DNA from: Rhizobium sp. NXC24
Lineage (GTDB): Bacteria > Pseudomonadota > Alphaproteobacteria > Rhizobiales > Rhizobiaceae
Assembly (NCBI RefSeq): GCF_002944315.1
Contig: NZ_CP024314.1
Location: forward strand, 2,108,001 to 2,172,000
DNA: 64,000 nucleotides
Direction of reading: 5' to 3'
Below are positions 42,265 to 50,459 of this stretch, piece by piece (the first letter of the stretch is position 1; each line of letters starts with the position of its first letter). The notes beneath the pieces were generated by a model that was given only the letters and a program-made list of their open reading frames with translations, was not told where the DNA came from and searched no databases. The position numbers and the translations under genes are program-made.

Positions 42265-43347
42265 TTATTTTCCGATGCAGCTCTTTGGCGGAGCCATACT
42301 CTCGCGCGGGATCAGCCTGCTGCGGATGACAACACGCCTGTCCCGCTCCTTCTTTTCCTGTCCGATGGCATCAAGCAGGCGCGCCACGGCAACCTGTCCC
42401 ATCTCCTCGAATGGCTGTTCGATCGTCGAGAGCGGCGGAAAGCAAAACTCGCATACCGGTGCGCCATCGAAAGAAACCACCGACAGATCCTCGGGAATTC
42501 GCAACCCCGTGTGCTGTATGCGACTGATGAAAGAAATCGCCATGTCATCGCTTGTCGCAATCACCGCTGTCGGCTTGTCCGTCAGCCGCGCGAAGTCGGC
42601 CGCCGCCTGAATGCCGATCTTGAAGCCTTCCTGGTAGTCGAGGTTACCGCCGGATCGCGACACCGCCTCCTCAGAAAGCTCGGCATCGCGCAAGGCTTCG
42701 ATCACGCCGCCATAACGTTCAACGTCGTGATAATTGCCCTCCGGACCGGCGATATAGAGAAACCGTTTATGGCCCAGTCTGATCAGCTCGGTTGTCACGT
42801 CCCGTACCGCCTCACGATCATTCGTCACGACACTCGGCACCCCGGCGTCGCTCATGTCGAGCAACATGGAGACGATCGGCAAGCCCGCATTGGCTAAGGA
42901 GCGTCCATCGACCTCAGGCAGTTTCGACGACAGGATGATGGCGCCGCGAATGGTGCCGCCGAAGGCCAGGTTGAGAATATGCCTTTCCGATTCCGCATCG
43001 CGGCCCAGATTGGCGATCATCAGATTGTAGCCATTCTGCAGCAAGGCCTTGTTGATGCTTTGCAGAACTTGGGGAATGACTTGGGAAACACCGTAATAGA
43101 GTGATCCGGGAAGGATGATCATGATGGTGCTGGATTTGCCGACCCTGAGGCCGCGGGCCATAGCATTCGGCGTGTAGCCCAGTTGCTTGGCGGCCGCATC
43201 GATCTTGACGCGAGTCTTCTCGTTGACGCGCCCGGGATTGGCAAGTGCGCGGCTGACCGTGGAAATTGCCACTCCAGCCAGCCGCGCGACATCCGCCATT
43301 AAAGGCCCTGATTGCTCCTCCACCGGCATATCTTTGTTTTTTTTCAA
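42265..43347 (-). CDS. LacI-family repressor of the sugar operon
   Basis: This 360-residue protein has the N-terminal LacI headpiece (MADVARLAGVAISTVSRALAN, VNEKTRVKIDAAAKQLGYTPN) and a sugar-binding-like effector domain (IAGPEGNYHDVERYGG, AVIATSDDMAISFISRIQHTG, EEMGQVAVARLLDAIG). The best start is a TTG at 43347 with AAGGAAG a few bases upstream; an ATG six codons later lacks such a site. Two 16-bp operators of LacI-type symmetry lie in the shared promoter region. It should repress the divergent operon until a sugar derivative binds. Confidence 0.93.
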   Translation of the reverse strand: MKKNKDMPVEEQSGPLMADVARLAGVAISTVSRALANPGRVNEKTRVKIDAAAKQLGYTPNAMARGLRVGKSSTIMIILPGSLYYGVSQVIPQVLQSINKALLQNGYNLMIANLGRDAESERHILNLAFGGTIRGAIILSSKLPEVDGRSLANAGLPIVSMLLDMSDAGVPSVVTNDREAVRDVTTELIRLGHKRFLYIAGPEGNYHDVERYGGVIEALRDAELSEEAVSRSGGNLDYQEGFKIGIQAAADFARLTDKPTAVIATSDDMAISFISRIQHTGLRIPEDLSVVSFDGAPVCEFCFPPLSTIEQPFEEMGQVAVARLLDAIGQEKKERDRRVVIRSRLIPRESMAPPKSCIGK

Positions 43348-43403
43348 TTTTTTCTTCCTTCCCGATGCCTGCTGCGCCGGATGCTACGGTAATCGCAGCC
43401 ATA

Positions 43404-43419
43404 TAGCAAACGATTGCCA
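43404..43419. promoter_or_regulatory. LacI-type operator 1
   Basis: TAGCAAACGATTGCCA is a near-perfect palindrome with a central CG, the hallmark of LacI/GalR-family sites. It lies just upstream of the -35 element of the sugar operon promoter and could also act on the lacI-type gene itself. Confidence 0.78.
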
Positions 43420-43427
43420 AAAACCGC

Positions 43428-43455
43428 TTGCATAAAAAAACGACTTGTCTACTAT
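43428..43455 (+). promoter_or_regulatory. Promoter of the sugar operon
   Basis: TTGCAT (43428-43433), a 16-base spacer and TACTAT (43450-43455) form a plausible housekeeping promoter. It lies exactly between the two operators. A start site near 43462 would fall at the left edge of operator 2. Confidence 0.6.
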
Positions 43456-43462
43456 CTGGGCA

Positions 43463-43478
43463 TGGCAAACGATTGCCA
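43463..43478. promoter_or_regulatory. LacI-type operator 2
   Basis: TGGCAAACGATTGCCA is a palindrome with only the central ACGA unmatched, and it differs from operator 1 by one base. The two sites are 59 bases apart centre to centre, one on each side of the promoter, a spacing that would allow looping by a tetramer or simple double blockade. Confidence 0.82.
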
Positions 43479-43566
43479 ATGACAGCGCATTGAAATCATT
43501 ATGGATTATTCGTTGTGGACCTCAACTCCACAACCGATCCCCCATGCCCGGAGAACAGATAGCGTC

Positions 43567-44520
43567 ATGACCTCAACCGAACGGCTTCGCTTTGGCGTCG
43601 ATCTCGTCACCTTTTTCCACCCCGGTTTCTGGGGCGTGAAGGATTACGACAGCATCATTGCACTCTCCCGAAGCGAACCCCGCGTTTTTTGGGACAAGAT
43701 CCTTGATGCCGTGCAGGCTTCCGGCGTTAGCGGCGTGGAGTTGACCTTTTCGCCGTTCAACTGGCAGGACGCGACGAAGACCTACGGCTCGGTGGAGGCT
43801 TTCGCCGCCGAGCTTTCCAGGCGCGGACTGACACTGGCGAGCGGCTTTTTCGCAGAGCTGGAAGCGGCGGGCGATTTTACGGAGGCGAACGCACAGGCTG
43901 CCATCATCGAAAAGGCGGAGAAATACGCTGAATTCCTCAAAGCCTGCGGCAGCGATATCATGGTCATCGGCGCGCCGCTGCGTCAGACGCTCGGCGCCCA
44001 GCCGGTGCGGTTCTTCGATTTCGAGCAGGCGCGCAAGATTGCCGATTTCCTCAATCGCCTTGGCGCAGTTCTTTATGCGAAGGGCGTGCGGCTGGCCCTT
44101 CACACCGAGGCGCACTCGATCTTCGCTGCTTCCCGCGATGTCGATCTGCTGATGCTGCTGACAGACCCGGCTTACGTGCATATGTGCCCGGACACAGCCC
44201 ATATCATCGTCGCCGGCTCGGACCCGCTGCAGGTCGTCGAGCGTCATCACGAGCGCATGATCATCGCCCACTGGAAGGATGCACTCGGACCTATGCCGGC
44301 CGATACCCCGATCGACGAGCACATCCATGATCGCCATCACCCCTATTTCTGCGGCTTCGGACTCGGCCGCGTCGATTGGCCGGGCTGGATCAGGCTGTTG
44401 CGAGACCGCGGCTATGAGGGCTGGGCCATTCTCGAGCTCGATGCCGCACCGGATCCGGTCGCCGACATCGCAAATGGGCTCAAGCTCGTGCGGCAGGCGC
44501 TTTTGCCGACCTATCGCTGA
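43567..44520 (+). CDS. Sugar phosphate isomerase/epimerase-like TIM-barrel protein
   Basis: This 317-residue protein is of the AP-endonuclease-2/xylose-isomerase-like barrel family. It has metal-ligand candidates in GVELTFSPF, ALHTEAHSI, HMCPDTAHI, IIAHWKDA and the late GWAILELD. Members include inosose/3-keto-sugar isomerases, dehydratases and hydrolases. The ATG at 43567 begins the conserved part; an earlier ATG at 43501 lies close to operator 2. It is the first gene of the LacI-controlled operon. With the GMC oxidoreductase at the operon's end, a role on an oxidised (3-keto) sugar is attractive but inferred. Confidence 0.85.
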   Translation: MTSTERLRFGVDLVTFFHPGFWGVKDYDSIIALSRSEPRVFWDKILDAVQASGVSGVELTFSPFNWQDATKTYGSVEAFAAELSRRGLTLASGFFAELEAAGDFTEANAQAAIIEKAEKYAEFLKACGSDIMVIGAPLRQTLGAQPVRFFDFEQARKIADFLNRLGAVLYAKGVRLALHTEAHSIFAASRDVDLLMLLTDPAYVHMCPDTAHIIVAGSDPLQVVERHHERMIIAHWKDALGPMPADTPIDEHIHDRHHPYFCGFGLGRVDWPGWIRLLRDRGYEGWAILELDAAPDPVADIANGLKLVRQALLPTYR

Positions 44521-44540
44521 TTTTCATGACCCGAAAACCA

Positions 44541-44562
44541 AAAGCCCCGCCAAGAGGGCTTT
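44541..44562 (+). repeat. Hairpin before the sugar-binding-protein gene
   Basis: AAAGCCC (44541-44547) and GGGCTTT (44556-44562) form a 7-bp stem with an 8-base loop, followed by CTTGAAG. It sits 17 bases before the binding-protein ATG and could act as an attenuator or set a separate, more stable downstream message. Confidence 0.55.
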
Positions 44563-44579
44563 CTTGAAGAGGTGGAACG

Positions 44580-45815
44580 ATGAAAAATACAATGAAGCTC
44601 CTACTGGTGGGAGCCGCCGTGCTCTCGGCAGCCATTTCCTCGGCCCGTGCCGAAGACAAGCCGAAAGCCGAGGTGATGACCTCCTGGACCTCCGGCGGAG
44701 AAGCGGCAGCTCTGGACGTCATTAAACAGGAGTTTGAAAAACGCGGCGGGATCTGGAAGGATTCGTCCATTGCCGGTTTCGGCGCGGCCGATGCAGCGTT
44801 TCAGAACCGCTTGGTCGCTGGCGATCCGCCGGCCGCCAAGCAGACCGTGCTCGGTCTCGCCAATGCGGACTTCGTCAGTCAGGGCCTTCTGAGCCCCATC
44901 GATGGCATCGCGAAAGCCGGAAAATGGGCGGATGTCCTGCCGAAATCGATCGCCGACCTCATTTCATACAACGGCCAGGTCTATCTTGCGCCCACCGGCG
45001 CCCATGGCGAAAGCTGGGTATTTTATTCCAAGGAGACCTTCGCCAAGGCCGGCGTGAGCGAAGAGCCCAAGAGCTGGGACGAATTCTTCGCGGCTCTCGA
45101 CAAGCTCAAGGCCGCCGGCGTACAGCCGGTCGCCTGGGGCGGCCAATCCTGGCAGGAATCCAAGGTCTTCAACATGATCCTGCTGACACAGGTCGGCATC
45201 GACGGCTTCCTGAAGATCTATGTCGGCAAGGACAAGGGCGAGGCATCGACGGAAGGCGTGAAAAAGACGCTCGATATTCTCGGCAAGCTGCGTGCCTATG
45301 TCGATGAAGGTGCCGCAGGGCGCAACTGGAATGACGCAACTGCCATGGTCATCACCGGAAAGGCCGGCGTGCAGTTCATGGGCGATTGGGCCAAGGGCGA
45401 ATTCGTTGCCGCCGGCAAAGCGCTCGGCAAGGACTATGGCTGCATGCTCGCCCCGCAATCGCCGGGGATGGTCTATGTCGCCGATTCCTTCTCATTCCCG
45501 AAGATCGCCGATGCGGCTTCACAGAAGGGTCAGACACTGCTCGCGGAGGTCGCCATGGATCCTGCCATCCAGGTCGAATTCTCGCTCAAGAAGGGTTCCG
45601 TGCCGATGCGCACCGACGTCGATAAGTCGAAGCTCGATATATGCGCGCAGAAAGGACTGGAATTGATGAGCGCGGGCAAGATCGTGCCGGACCAGGCTCT
45701 GATCCTCTCCCCGCAGCAAGCCGGCGCACTCAACGACTTTGTAGACGAGTTCTGGACCAACCCTTCGGAAGATAGCGCCTCCGGCGCCGAGAAATTCTTC
45801 GCGATCTTCGAATAG
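44580..45815 (+). CDS. Sugar ABC transporter substrate-binding protein (MalE-like)
   Basis: This 411-residue protein has a signal peptide (LLLVGAAVLSAAISSARA) and a family-1 sugar-binding fold (VMTSWTSGGEAAALDVIKQE, APTGAHGESWVFYSKETFAK, VQFMGDWAKGEF). It resembles glucose/mannose- and oligosaccharide-binding proteins of rhizobia. It feeds the MalFG-like permeases that follow. The ligand is not fixed by sequence; the operon context suggests a glycoside. Confidence 0.9.
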   Translation: MKNTMKLLLVGAAVLSAAISSARAEDKPKAEVMTSWTSGGEAAALDVIKQEFEKRGGIWKDSSIAGFGAADAAFQNRLVAGDPPAAKQTVLGLANADFVSQGLLSPIDGIAKAGKWADVLPKSIADLISYNGQVYLAPTGAHGESWVFYSKETFAKAGVSEEPKSWDEFFAALDKLKAAGVQPVAWGGQSWQESKVFNMILLTQVGIDGFLKIYVGKDKGEASTEGVKKTLDILGKLRAYVDEGAAGRNWNDATAMVITGKAGVQFMGDWAKGEFVAAGKALGKDYGCMLAPQSPGMVYVADSFSFPKIADAASQKGQTLLAEVAMDPAIQVEFSLKKGSVPMRTDVDKSKLDICAQKGLELMSAGKIVPDQALILSPQQAGALNDFVDEFWTNPSEDSASGAEKFFAIFE

Positions 45816-45828
45816 GGCCTCGTCAGGC

Positions 45829-45854
45829 GCCGACCGGCAGGGACGCCGGTCGGC
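45829..45854 (+). repeat. Intercistronic hairpin after the MalE-like gene
   Basis: A perfect 10-bp stem (GCCGACCGGC at 45829-45838 with GCCGGTCGGC at 45845-45854) has a 6-base loop and is followed by a pyrimidine-rich TCTGCCTATTCCTTTT. It lies 13 bases beyond the binding-protein stop, where partial termination or 3'-end protection would raise the binding-protein level over the permeases. Confidence 0.78.
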
Positions 45855-45897
45855 TCTGCCTATTCCTTTTGCGAGAATTTGTTGAGAGAGTTTGCCG

Positions 45898-46785
45898 ATG
45901 CAAGCCAAGCGCAGACGTTCCCTTGCTGCGACCTGTGCGCTCCTGCCGACATGGCTCGCCGCGATTTTCGTCTATATCGGCACCATGGTCTGGTCGGTGC
46001 GGCTGTCCTTCACGGATTCGACGATCTTCCCGTCGTCCAACTATGTCGGCTTTGCCCAATATACCAGGCTGTTTAAGAATTCGCGCTGGCTCGCCTCATT
46101 GGAAAATGTGCTGATCTTCGGCGCGCTCTATGTCGCAGGCTGCCTCGCCCTCGGCTTCGTGCTGGCAGCCGCCCTTGACCGCAAGGTCCGCTTCGAAAGC
46201 ATGTTCCGCACCATATTCCTCTATCCCTATGCCATGTCCTTCGTGGTCACGGGCCTCATCTGGCAGTGGATGCTGAACCCGACCCTCGGCATTCAGGCCA
46301 CCGTCCGGGCGTTTGGCTGGCAAGGCTTCGTCTTCGACTGGATCGTCAATCGCGACATGGCGATCTATACCGTCGTCTTCGCTGGCGTCTGGCAGGGGGC
46401 TGGCCTTGTCATGGTCATCGCGCTCTCCGGCATGCGCGGCATCGGCGAAGAGCAATGGAAAGCCGCCCAGATCGACGGAATACCGATCTGGCGCATCTAT
46501 CTCTCCATTATCCTGCCGCAACTTGGGCCGGCGCTTGCGGCATCGGGCATGCTGCTCTCCATGGGCGTGATCAAGACCTATGATCTGATCGTGGCGCAGA
46601 CCGGCGGCGGACCCGGCTATTCGACGGAAGTGCCTGCAAAATTCATTATGGACAATCTGTTCGAACGCCAGAACCTCGGACTGGCGAGCGCGGGAGCCAC
46701 GGTCCTGGTGCTCTCCGTCATCATCGCCGTTGCACCGTTTCGCTATGCGCTTGCCATGCGCGCCAGAAGAAGGGGAGCGCGTTGA
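45898..46785 (+). CDS. Sugar ABC transporter permease (MalF-like)
   Basis: This 295-residue inner-membrane protein has about six helices, with the EAA loop region GIGEEQWKAAQIDGIPIWRIYL. The segment TGGGPGYSTEVPAKF near the C-terminus is typical of sugar permeases. The ATG at 45898 follows GAGAGAG; a TTG two codons earlier is possible. Its stop overlaps the next start (TGATG). Confidence 0.92.
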   Translation: MQAKRRRSLAATCALLPTWLAAIFVYIGTMVWSVRLSFTDSTIFPSSNYVGFAQYTRLFKNSRWLASLENVLIFGALYVAGCLALGFVLAAALDRKVRFESMFRTIFLYPYAMSFVVTGLIWQWMLNPTLGIQATVRAFGWQGFVFDWIVNRDMAIYTVVFAGVWQGAGLVMVIALSGMRGIGEEQWKAAQIDGIPIWRIYLSIILPQLGPALAASGMLLSMGVIKTYDLIVAQTGGGPGYSTEVPAKFIMDNLFERQNLGLASAGATVLVLSVIIAVAPFRYALAMRARRRGAR

Positions 46786-47669
46786 TGGCAGCCCTTCACG
46801 CCCGCGGCCCAAAACCTTCGCGACTGACAGCCGGCCAGATCGGGCTCTATGCCTTCCTGATCCTTTCGGCGCTGTTTTTCCTGTTGCCGCTCTACACGAT
46901 GCTCGTCACCTCCTTGAAAACGATGGAGGAAATCCGTCAGGGCCGTATCTTCGCCTGGCCCAGCCCGGTCACTTTCGATGCATGGAAGACAGCGTGGTCT
47001 GGAGCCTGCATGGGCACGCAATGCCTTGGCGTGCGCATCGGGTTCTGGAATTCGGTGAAGATCACCGTACCGGCCGTGGCGATTTCCGTCTTCATCGGTG
47101 CGATCAACGGTTATGCCCTGTCCTTCTGGCGACCGAGGGGATCGGGCCTGCTCTTCGGACTTCTGATGGCCGGCGGCCTCATCCCCTATCAGATCTTCCT
47201 TTATCCGCTGGTGCGCCTGCTCGCCAATCTGAGCCTTTATAACTCGGTGGCAGGTGTCGTCCTGGTTCATGTCATTTTCGGCCTGCCGCTGGTGACGCTG
47301 CTGTTCCGCAATTATTTCGTCGCCATCCCCGAAGAGCTCTGCAAGGCCGCACGCGTCGACGGCGCCGGCTTCTGGCGGATCTTCGTCGAGATCATGCTGC
47401 CCATGTCGGTACCGATGGTCGTCGTCGCCTCCATCTTCCAGTTCACCGGGATCTGGAACGACTTCCTGATCGGCCTGGTCTTTGCCGGGAGGGACAACCT
47501 GCCGATGACCGTGCAGCTCAACAACATCGTCAACACCACAATGGGCGAGCGCGCCTACAACGTGAACATGGCGGCCACTATCCTGACAGCCGTCGTTCCA
47601 CTCGCCATCTATTTCTTCTCCGGCCGCTGGTTCCTGCGTGGTGTCGCCGCCGGCGCCGTCAAGGGATAA
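46785..47669 (+). CDS. Sugar ABC transporter permease (MalG-like)
   Basis: This 294-residue inner-membrane protein has the EAA loop EELCKAARVDGAGFWRIFVEI and helix segments typical of MalG/UgpE (FLILSALFFLLPLYTMLVTS, IWNDFLIGLVFAG). It completes the channel with the MalF-like protein. AGGGGAG lies before the ATG, inside the upstream gene. Confidence 0.93.
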   Translation: MAALHARGPKPSRLTAGQIGLYAFLILSALFFLLPLYTMLVTSLKTMEEIRQGRIFAWPSPVTFDAWKTAWSGACMGTQCLGVRIGFWNSVKITVPAVAISVFIGAINGYALSFWRPRGSGLLFGLLMAGGLIPYQIFLYPLVRLLANLSLYNSVAGVVLVHVIFGLPLVTLLFRNYFVAIPEELCKAARVDGAGFWRIFVEIMLPMSVPMVVVASIFQFTGIWNDFLIGLVFAGRDNLPMTVQLNNIVNTTMGERAYNVNMAATILTAVVPLAIYFFSGRWFLRGVAAGAVKG

Positions 47670-47673
47670 CGCC

Positions 47674-48756
47674 ATGCAGCCTGCCGTATCCGTAAAAGAC
47701 CTCAAGATTGCCTATGGCGACCATACCGTCATCGAGAAGCTGTCGATCGATATTGCGCCACGCGAATTTCTCGTCCTGCTGGGGCCGTCCGGCTGCGGAA
47801 AGTCGACCCTGCTCAACTCCATCGCGGGTCTTCAGGACATCAGCGATGGCGAGATCTGGATATCGGACAAGAACGTCACCTGGGCCGAACCGAAGGACCG
47901 CGGCATCGGCATGGTGTTCCAATCCTATGCCCTCTACCCGCGCATGTCGGTGCGCAAGAACCTGTCCTTCGGCTTGCGCGTGGCGGGCCTTCCCAAGGCC
48001 GAGATCGAGGCGCGCATTGCCCGAACCGCTTCGCTTCTCCATCTCGACACACTGCTCGATCGCCGCCCTTCGGAACTGTCTGGCGGCCAGCGCCAGCGCG
48101 TCGCAATCGGCCGCGCCCTGGTGCGCGAGGTCAACGTCTTCCTATTCGACGAGCCGCTTTCCAATCTCGATGCCAAGCTACGCAACGAATTGCGCGTCGA
48201 GATCAAAAAGCTGCATCAGAGCCTGGGCAACACGATGATCTATGTGACGCATGACCAGGTCGAAGCGCTGACCCTGGCCGACCGCATCGCCATCATGAAG
48301 GACGGTGTAATCCAGCAGCTTGCCAGCCCATCCGAGATCTACCATCGCCCCGCAAACCTTTTCGTTGCCGGTTTCATCGGCGCACCGGCGATGAACTTCA
48401 TCAAGGGCGAGATCGCCATCAAGGCAGAGACCCCGGTCTTTGAAAGCAACGGCCTGACCATCGACCTGACCGATTATCCATTTCTGGCACCCGTCACGCC
48501 AGGTCCTGCTACGCTCGGCATCCGGCCGGAACACATCGCGCCGGATGGCGCTGCAAGCGGTTGGCCCACCATTCCCGGCATCGTCTCGGTCGTCGAGCCA
48601 ATGGGAGCTGACACCGTGCTGTGGTTCGACTGGGCGGGACAAAGCCTCTCCTACCGCATCATGGGGGATGCCGCACTCCAGCCGGGCACGACGATCAACC
48701 CAGGGCTCGATGTCGCCAAAGCCTCCCTCTTCGACGCCGATGGCGCCCGCCTCTAA
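47674..48756 (+). CDS. Sugar ABC transporter ATP-binding protein (MalK/UgpC-like)
   Basis: This 360-residue protein has the ATPase domain (Walker A GPSGCGKST, Q-loop MVFQSYALYPRMS, signature LSGGQRQR, Walker B FLFDEPLSNLD, switch YVTHDQVEAL). The C-terminal MalK-type regulatory fold includes TLGIRPEHIAP and SVVEPMGADTVLWF. It powers the importer. It starts 4 bases after the MalG-like stop. Confidence 0.93.
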   Translation: MQPAVSVKDLKIAYGDHTVIEKLSIDIAPREFLVLLGPSGCGKSTLLNSIAGLQDISDGEIWISDKNVTWAEPKDRGIGMVFQSYALYPRMSVRKNLSFGLRVAGLPKAEIEARIARTASLLHLDTLLDRRPSELSGGQRQRVAIGRALVREVNVFLFDEPLSNLDAKLRNELRVEIKKLHQSLGNTMIYVTHDQVEALTLADRIAIMKDGVIQQLASPSEIYHRPANLFVAGFIGAPAMNFIKGEIAIKAETPVFESNGLTIDLTDYPFLAPVTPGPATLGIRPEHIAPDGAASGWPTIPGIVSVVEPMGADTVLWFDWAGQSLSYRIMGDAALQPGTTINPGLDVAKASLFDADGARL

Positions 48757-48786
48757 AGCCACTTTCATGTCATACGGAAGCTACCC

Positions 48787-50439
48787 ATGTCTCAGACTGT
48801 CTACGACGCGCTGGTGATCGGTTCCGGCGCCGCCGGCTCCTTCGCCGCCAAAGAATTGACCGCTCAGGGGCTTTCAGTGCTTTTGCTCGAAGCTGGTCCC
48901 GCAGTAAGCCAGAAGGATTTTGATCCGACTCGCAAGAAACTGCCGGCCAGCAGCATCAACATATGGGAGCGCGCACGCGCGACGATAAAGGGCCAGCCCA
49001 TCCAGGCGCGCGCCGCCTTCTTCACCGAGCGTTTCAGCCATTTCTTCGTCAATGACCGAAAGAACCCTTACACCACGCCAAAGGATGCGCCGTTCCTCTG
49101 GATCCGCGGCAGGCAGGGCGGCGGTCGCCTGCACAGTTTCGGTCGCGTGCTGCTGCGCTGGACGGATGACGACTTCAAGATCCAGTCGCGAACAGGTAAA
49201 GGCGTGGACTGGCCGGTCAGCTATGACGATCTCGTGCCTTATTACGAGGAGGTTGAAGCCGGCCTTGGGCTCTACGGCAATCCTGATGGTGTAGAGACCC
49301 TGCCGGACGGCATTTATGCGCGTCTGGCAAAACTCACACCCGCCGAACAAATCTTCAAGAGCGAAGTGGAAGGTCGCTGGCCGCAGCGGCATGTCGTGTC
49401 CTGGCGCTATATCGCGCCGGATGCAGAACGTACGCCAAAGCCCTTGAGGGAGGCGCTCGCGACCGGGCGGCTGACCATCCGCCACGATGCGATCGTCCGC
49501 CGCATCGCGACGGATGAGCAAGGCACCCGGGCAACCGGCGCCGAGTTCATCGATCGCGTCACCGGCAAGGTCGAGACCGCGTATGCCACCCTTGTGGTGC
49601 TGTCGGCTTCGCCGATCGAAAGCGTGCGGCTGCTTTTGAATTCGGCATCCGCCAGGCACCCAGAGGGACTGGGCAACAGCTCTGGTGCGCTCGGGCGTTA
49701 TTTCATGGATCAGTTGCCATGCCTTGCCTTCGGCTCCTTCGGCAAGGCAAAAGGATGGGCGACCGACGATTCCGCCCCGACCGATCCTTTCTACAATCCC
49801 TCGGGCGGCATCTTCGTGCCGCGCTTTGGAACCGGCGATGCCGGTCGCGGCGATTTCGACTACCAGGGCAGCATCGGCCGGACGCCGACGCCCGATGACA
49901 AGCCGTCGCGGCTGGCATTCTTTGGCTTTGGTCGCATGCTGCCCTACGCGGACAATCGCATTACCCTCAACGCGCGACGCAAAGATGCCTGGGGGATCCC
50001 CGTTCCCCATATCCGCTGCCTCATGGGCCAAGAAGAGCACGCGCTTCTCCGCCAGCAGGAAGAGGTGCTCATCGACATGGTGCGAAGCGTCGGCGGCGAT
50101 CTCGAGTTCATCGGCTCCCCCACCGGCCTCATGGAAATGGGACGCGGCGCCTTCCCCGACGCCGATCCGTTCAGCCGCTTCATGTTCCGAAAATGGTTCC
50201 GCAAGACTATGTGCATGGGAGCGGCAATCCATGAAACCGGCGGAGCGCGGATGGGGAGCGACCGGGGGAGTTCGGTGCTGAACCCTTACAACCAGCTTTG
50301 GGATGTTCCTAATGTCATCGTCACCGACGCCAGTGCCTTTCCCGGCAGTGGCATCGCGGGCACGACACTTACCGTCATGGCGTTGACGGTCCGCGCCTGC
50401 CGGAATCTTGTCAGCCGACACTCAGCAAATGATACGTGA
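48787..50439 (+). CDS. GMC-family FAD-dependent oxidoreductase, possible glycoside 3-dehydrogenase
   Basis: This 550-residue flavoprotein has an N-terminal Rossmann dinucleotide motif (VIGSGAAGSFAAKELTAQG, then LLLEAG) and the internal LWIRGRQGGGRLHSFG. The C-terminal GMC signature includes the catalytic-site histidine in AAIHETGGARMG, then VTDASAFPGSGIAGTTLTVMAL. The usual Asn/His-Pro before the final TLT motif is not seen here (Ala-Gly instead), which may matter for catalysis. Relatives include glucoside 3-dehydrogenases that make 3-keto sugars, usually with a cytochrome or small subunit that is not encoded beside it. No signal peptide is visible. The pairing with a sugar isomerase and importer supports a sugar substrate (inference). 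Confidence 0.85.
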   Translation: MSQTVYDALVIGSGAAGSFAAKELTAQGLSVLLLEAGPAVSQKDFDPTRKKLPASSINIWERARATIKGQPIQARAAFFTERFSHFFVNDRKNPYTTPKDAPFLWIRGRQGGGRLHSFGRVLLRWTDDDFKIQSRTGKGVDWPVSYDDLVPYYEEVEAGLGLYGNPDGVETLPDGIYARLAKLTPAEQIFKSEVEGRWPQRHVVSWRYIAPDAERTPKPLREALATGRLTIRHDAIVRRIATDEQGTRATGAEFIDRVTGKVETAYATLVVLSASPIESVRLLLNSASARHPEGLGNSSGALGRYFMDQLPCLAFGSFGKAKGWATDDSAPTDPFYNPSGGIFVPRFGTGDAGRGDFDYQGSIGRTPTPDDKPSRLAFFGFGRMLPYADNRITLNARRKDAWGIPVPHIRCLMGQEEHALLRQQEEVLIDMVRSVGGDLEFIGSPTGLMEMGRGAFPDADPFSRFMFRKWFRKTMCMGAAIHETGGARMGSDRGSSVLNPYNQLWDVPNVIVTDASAFPGSGIAGTTLTVMALTVRACRNLVSRHSANDT

Positions 50440-50459
50440 GCCCCGTACGTCAGATCGGG

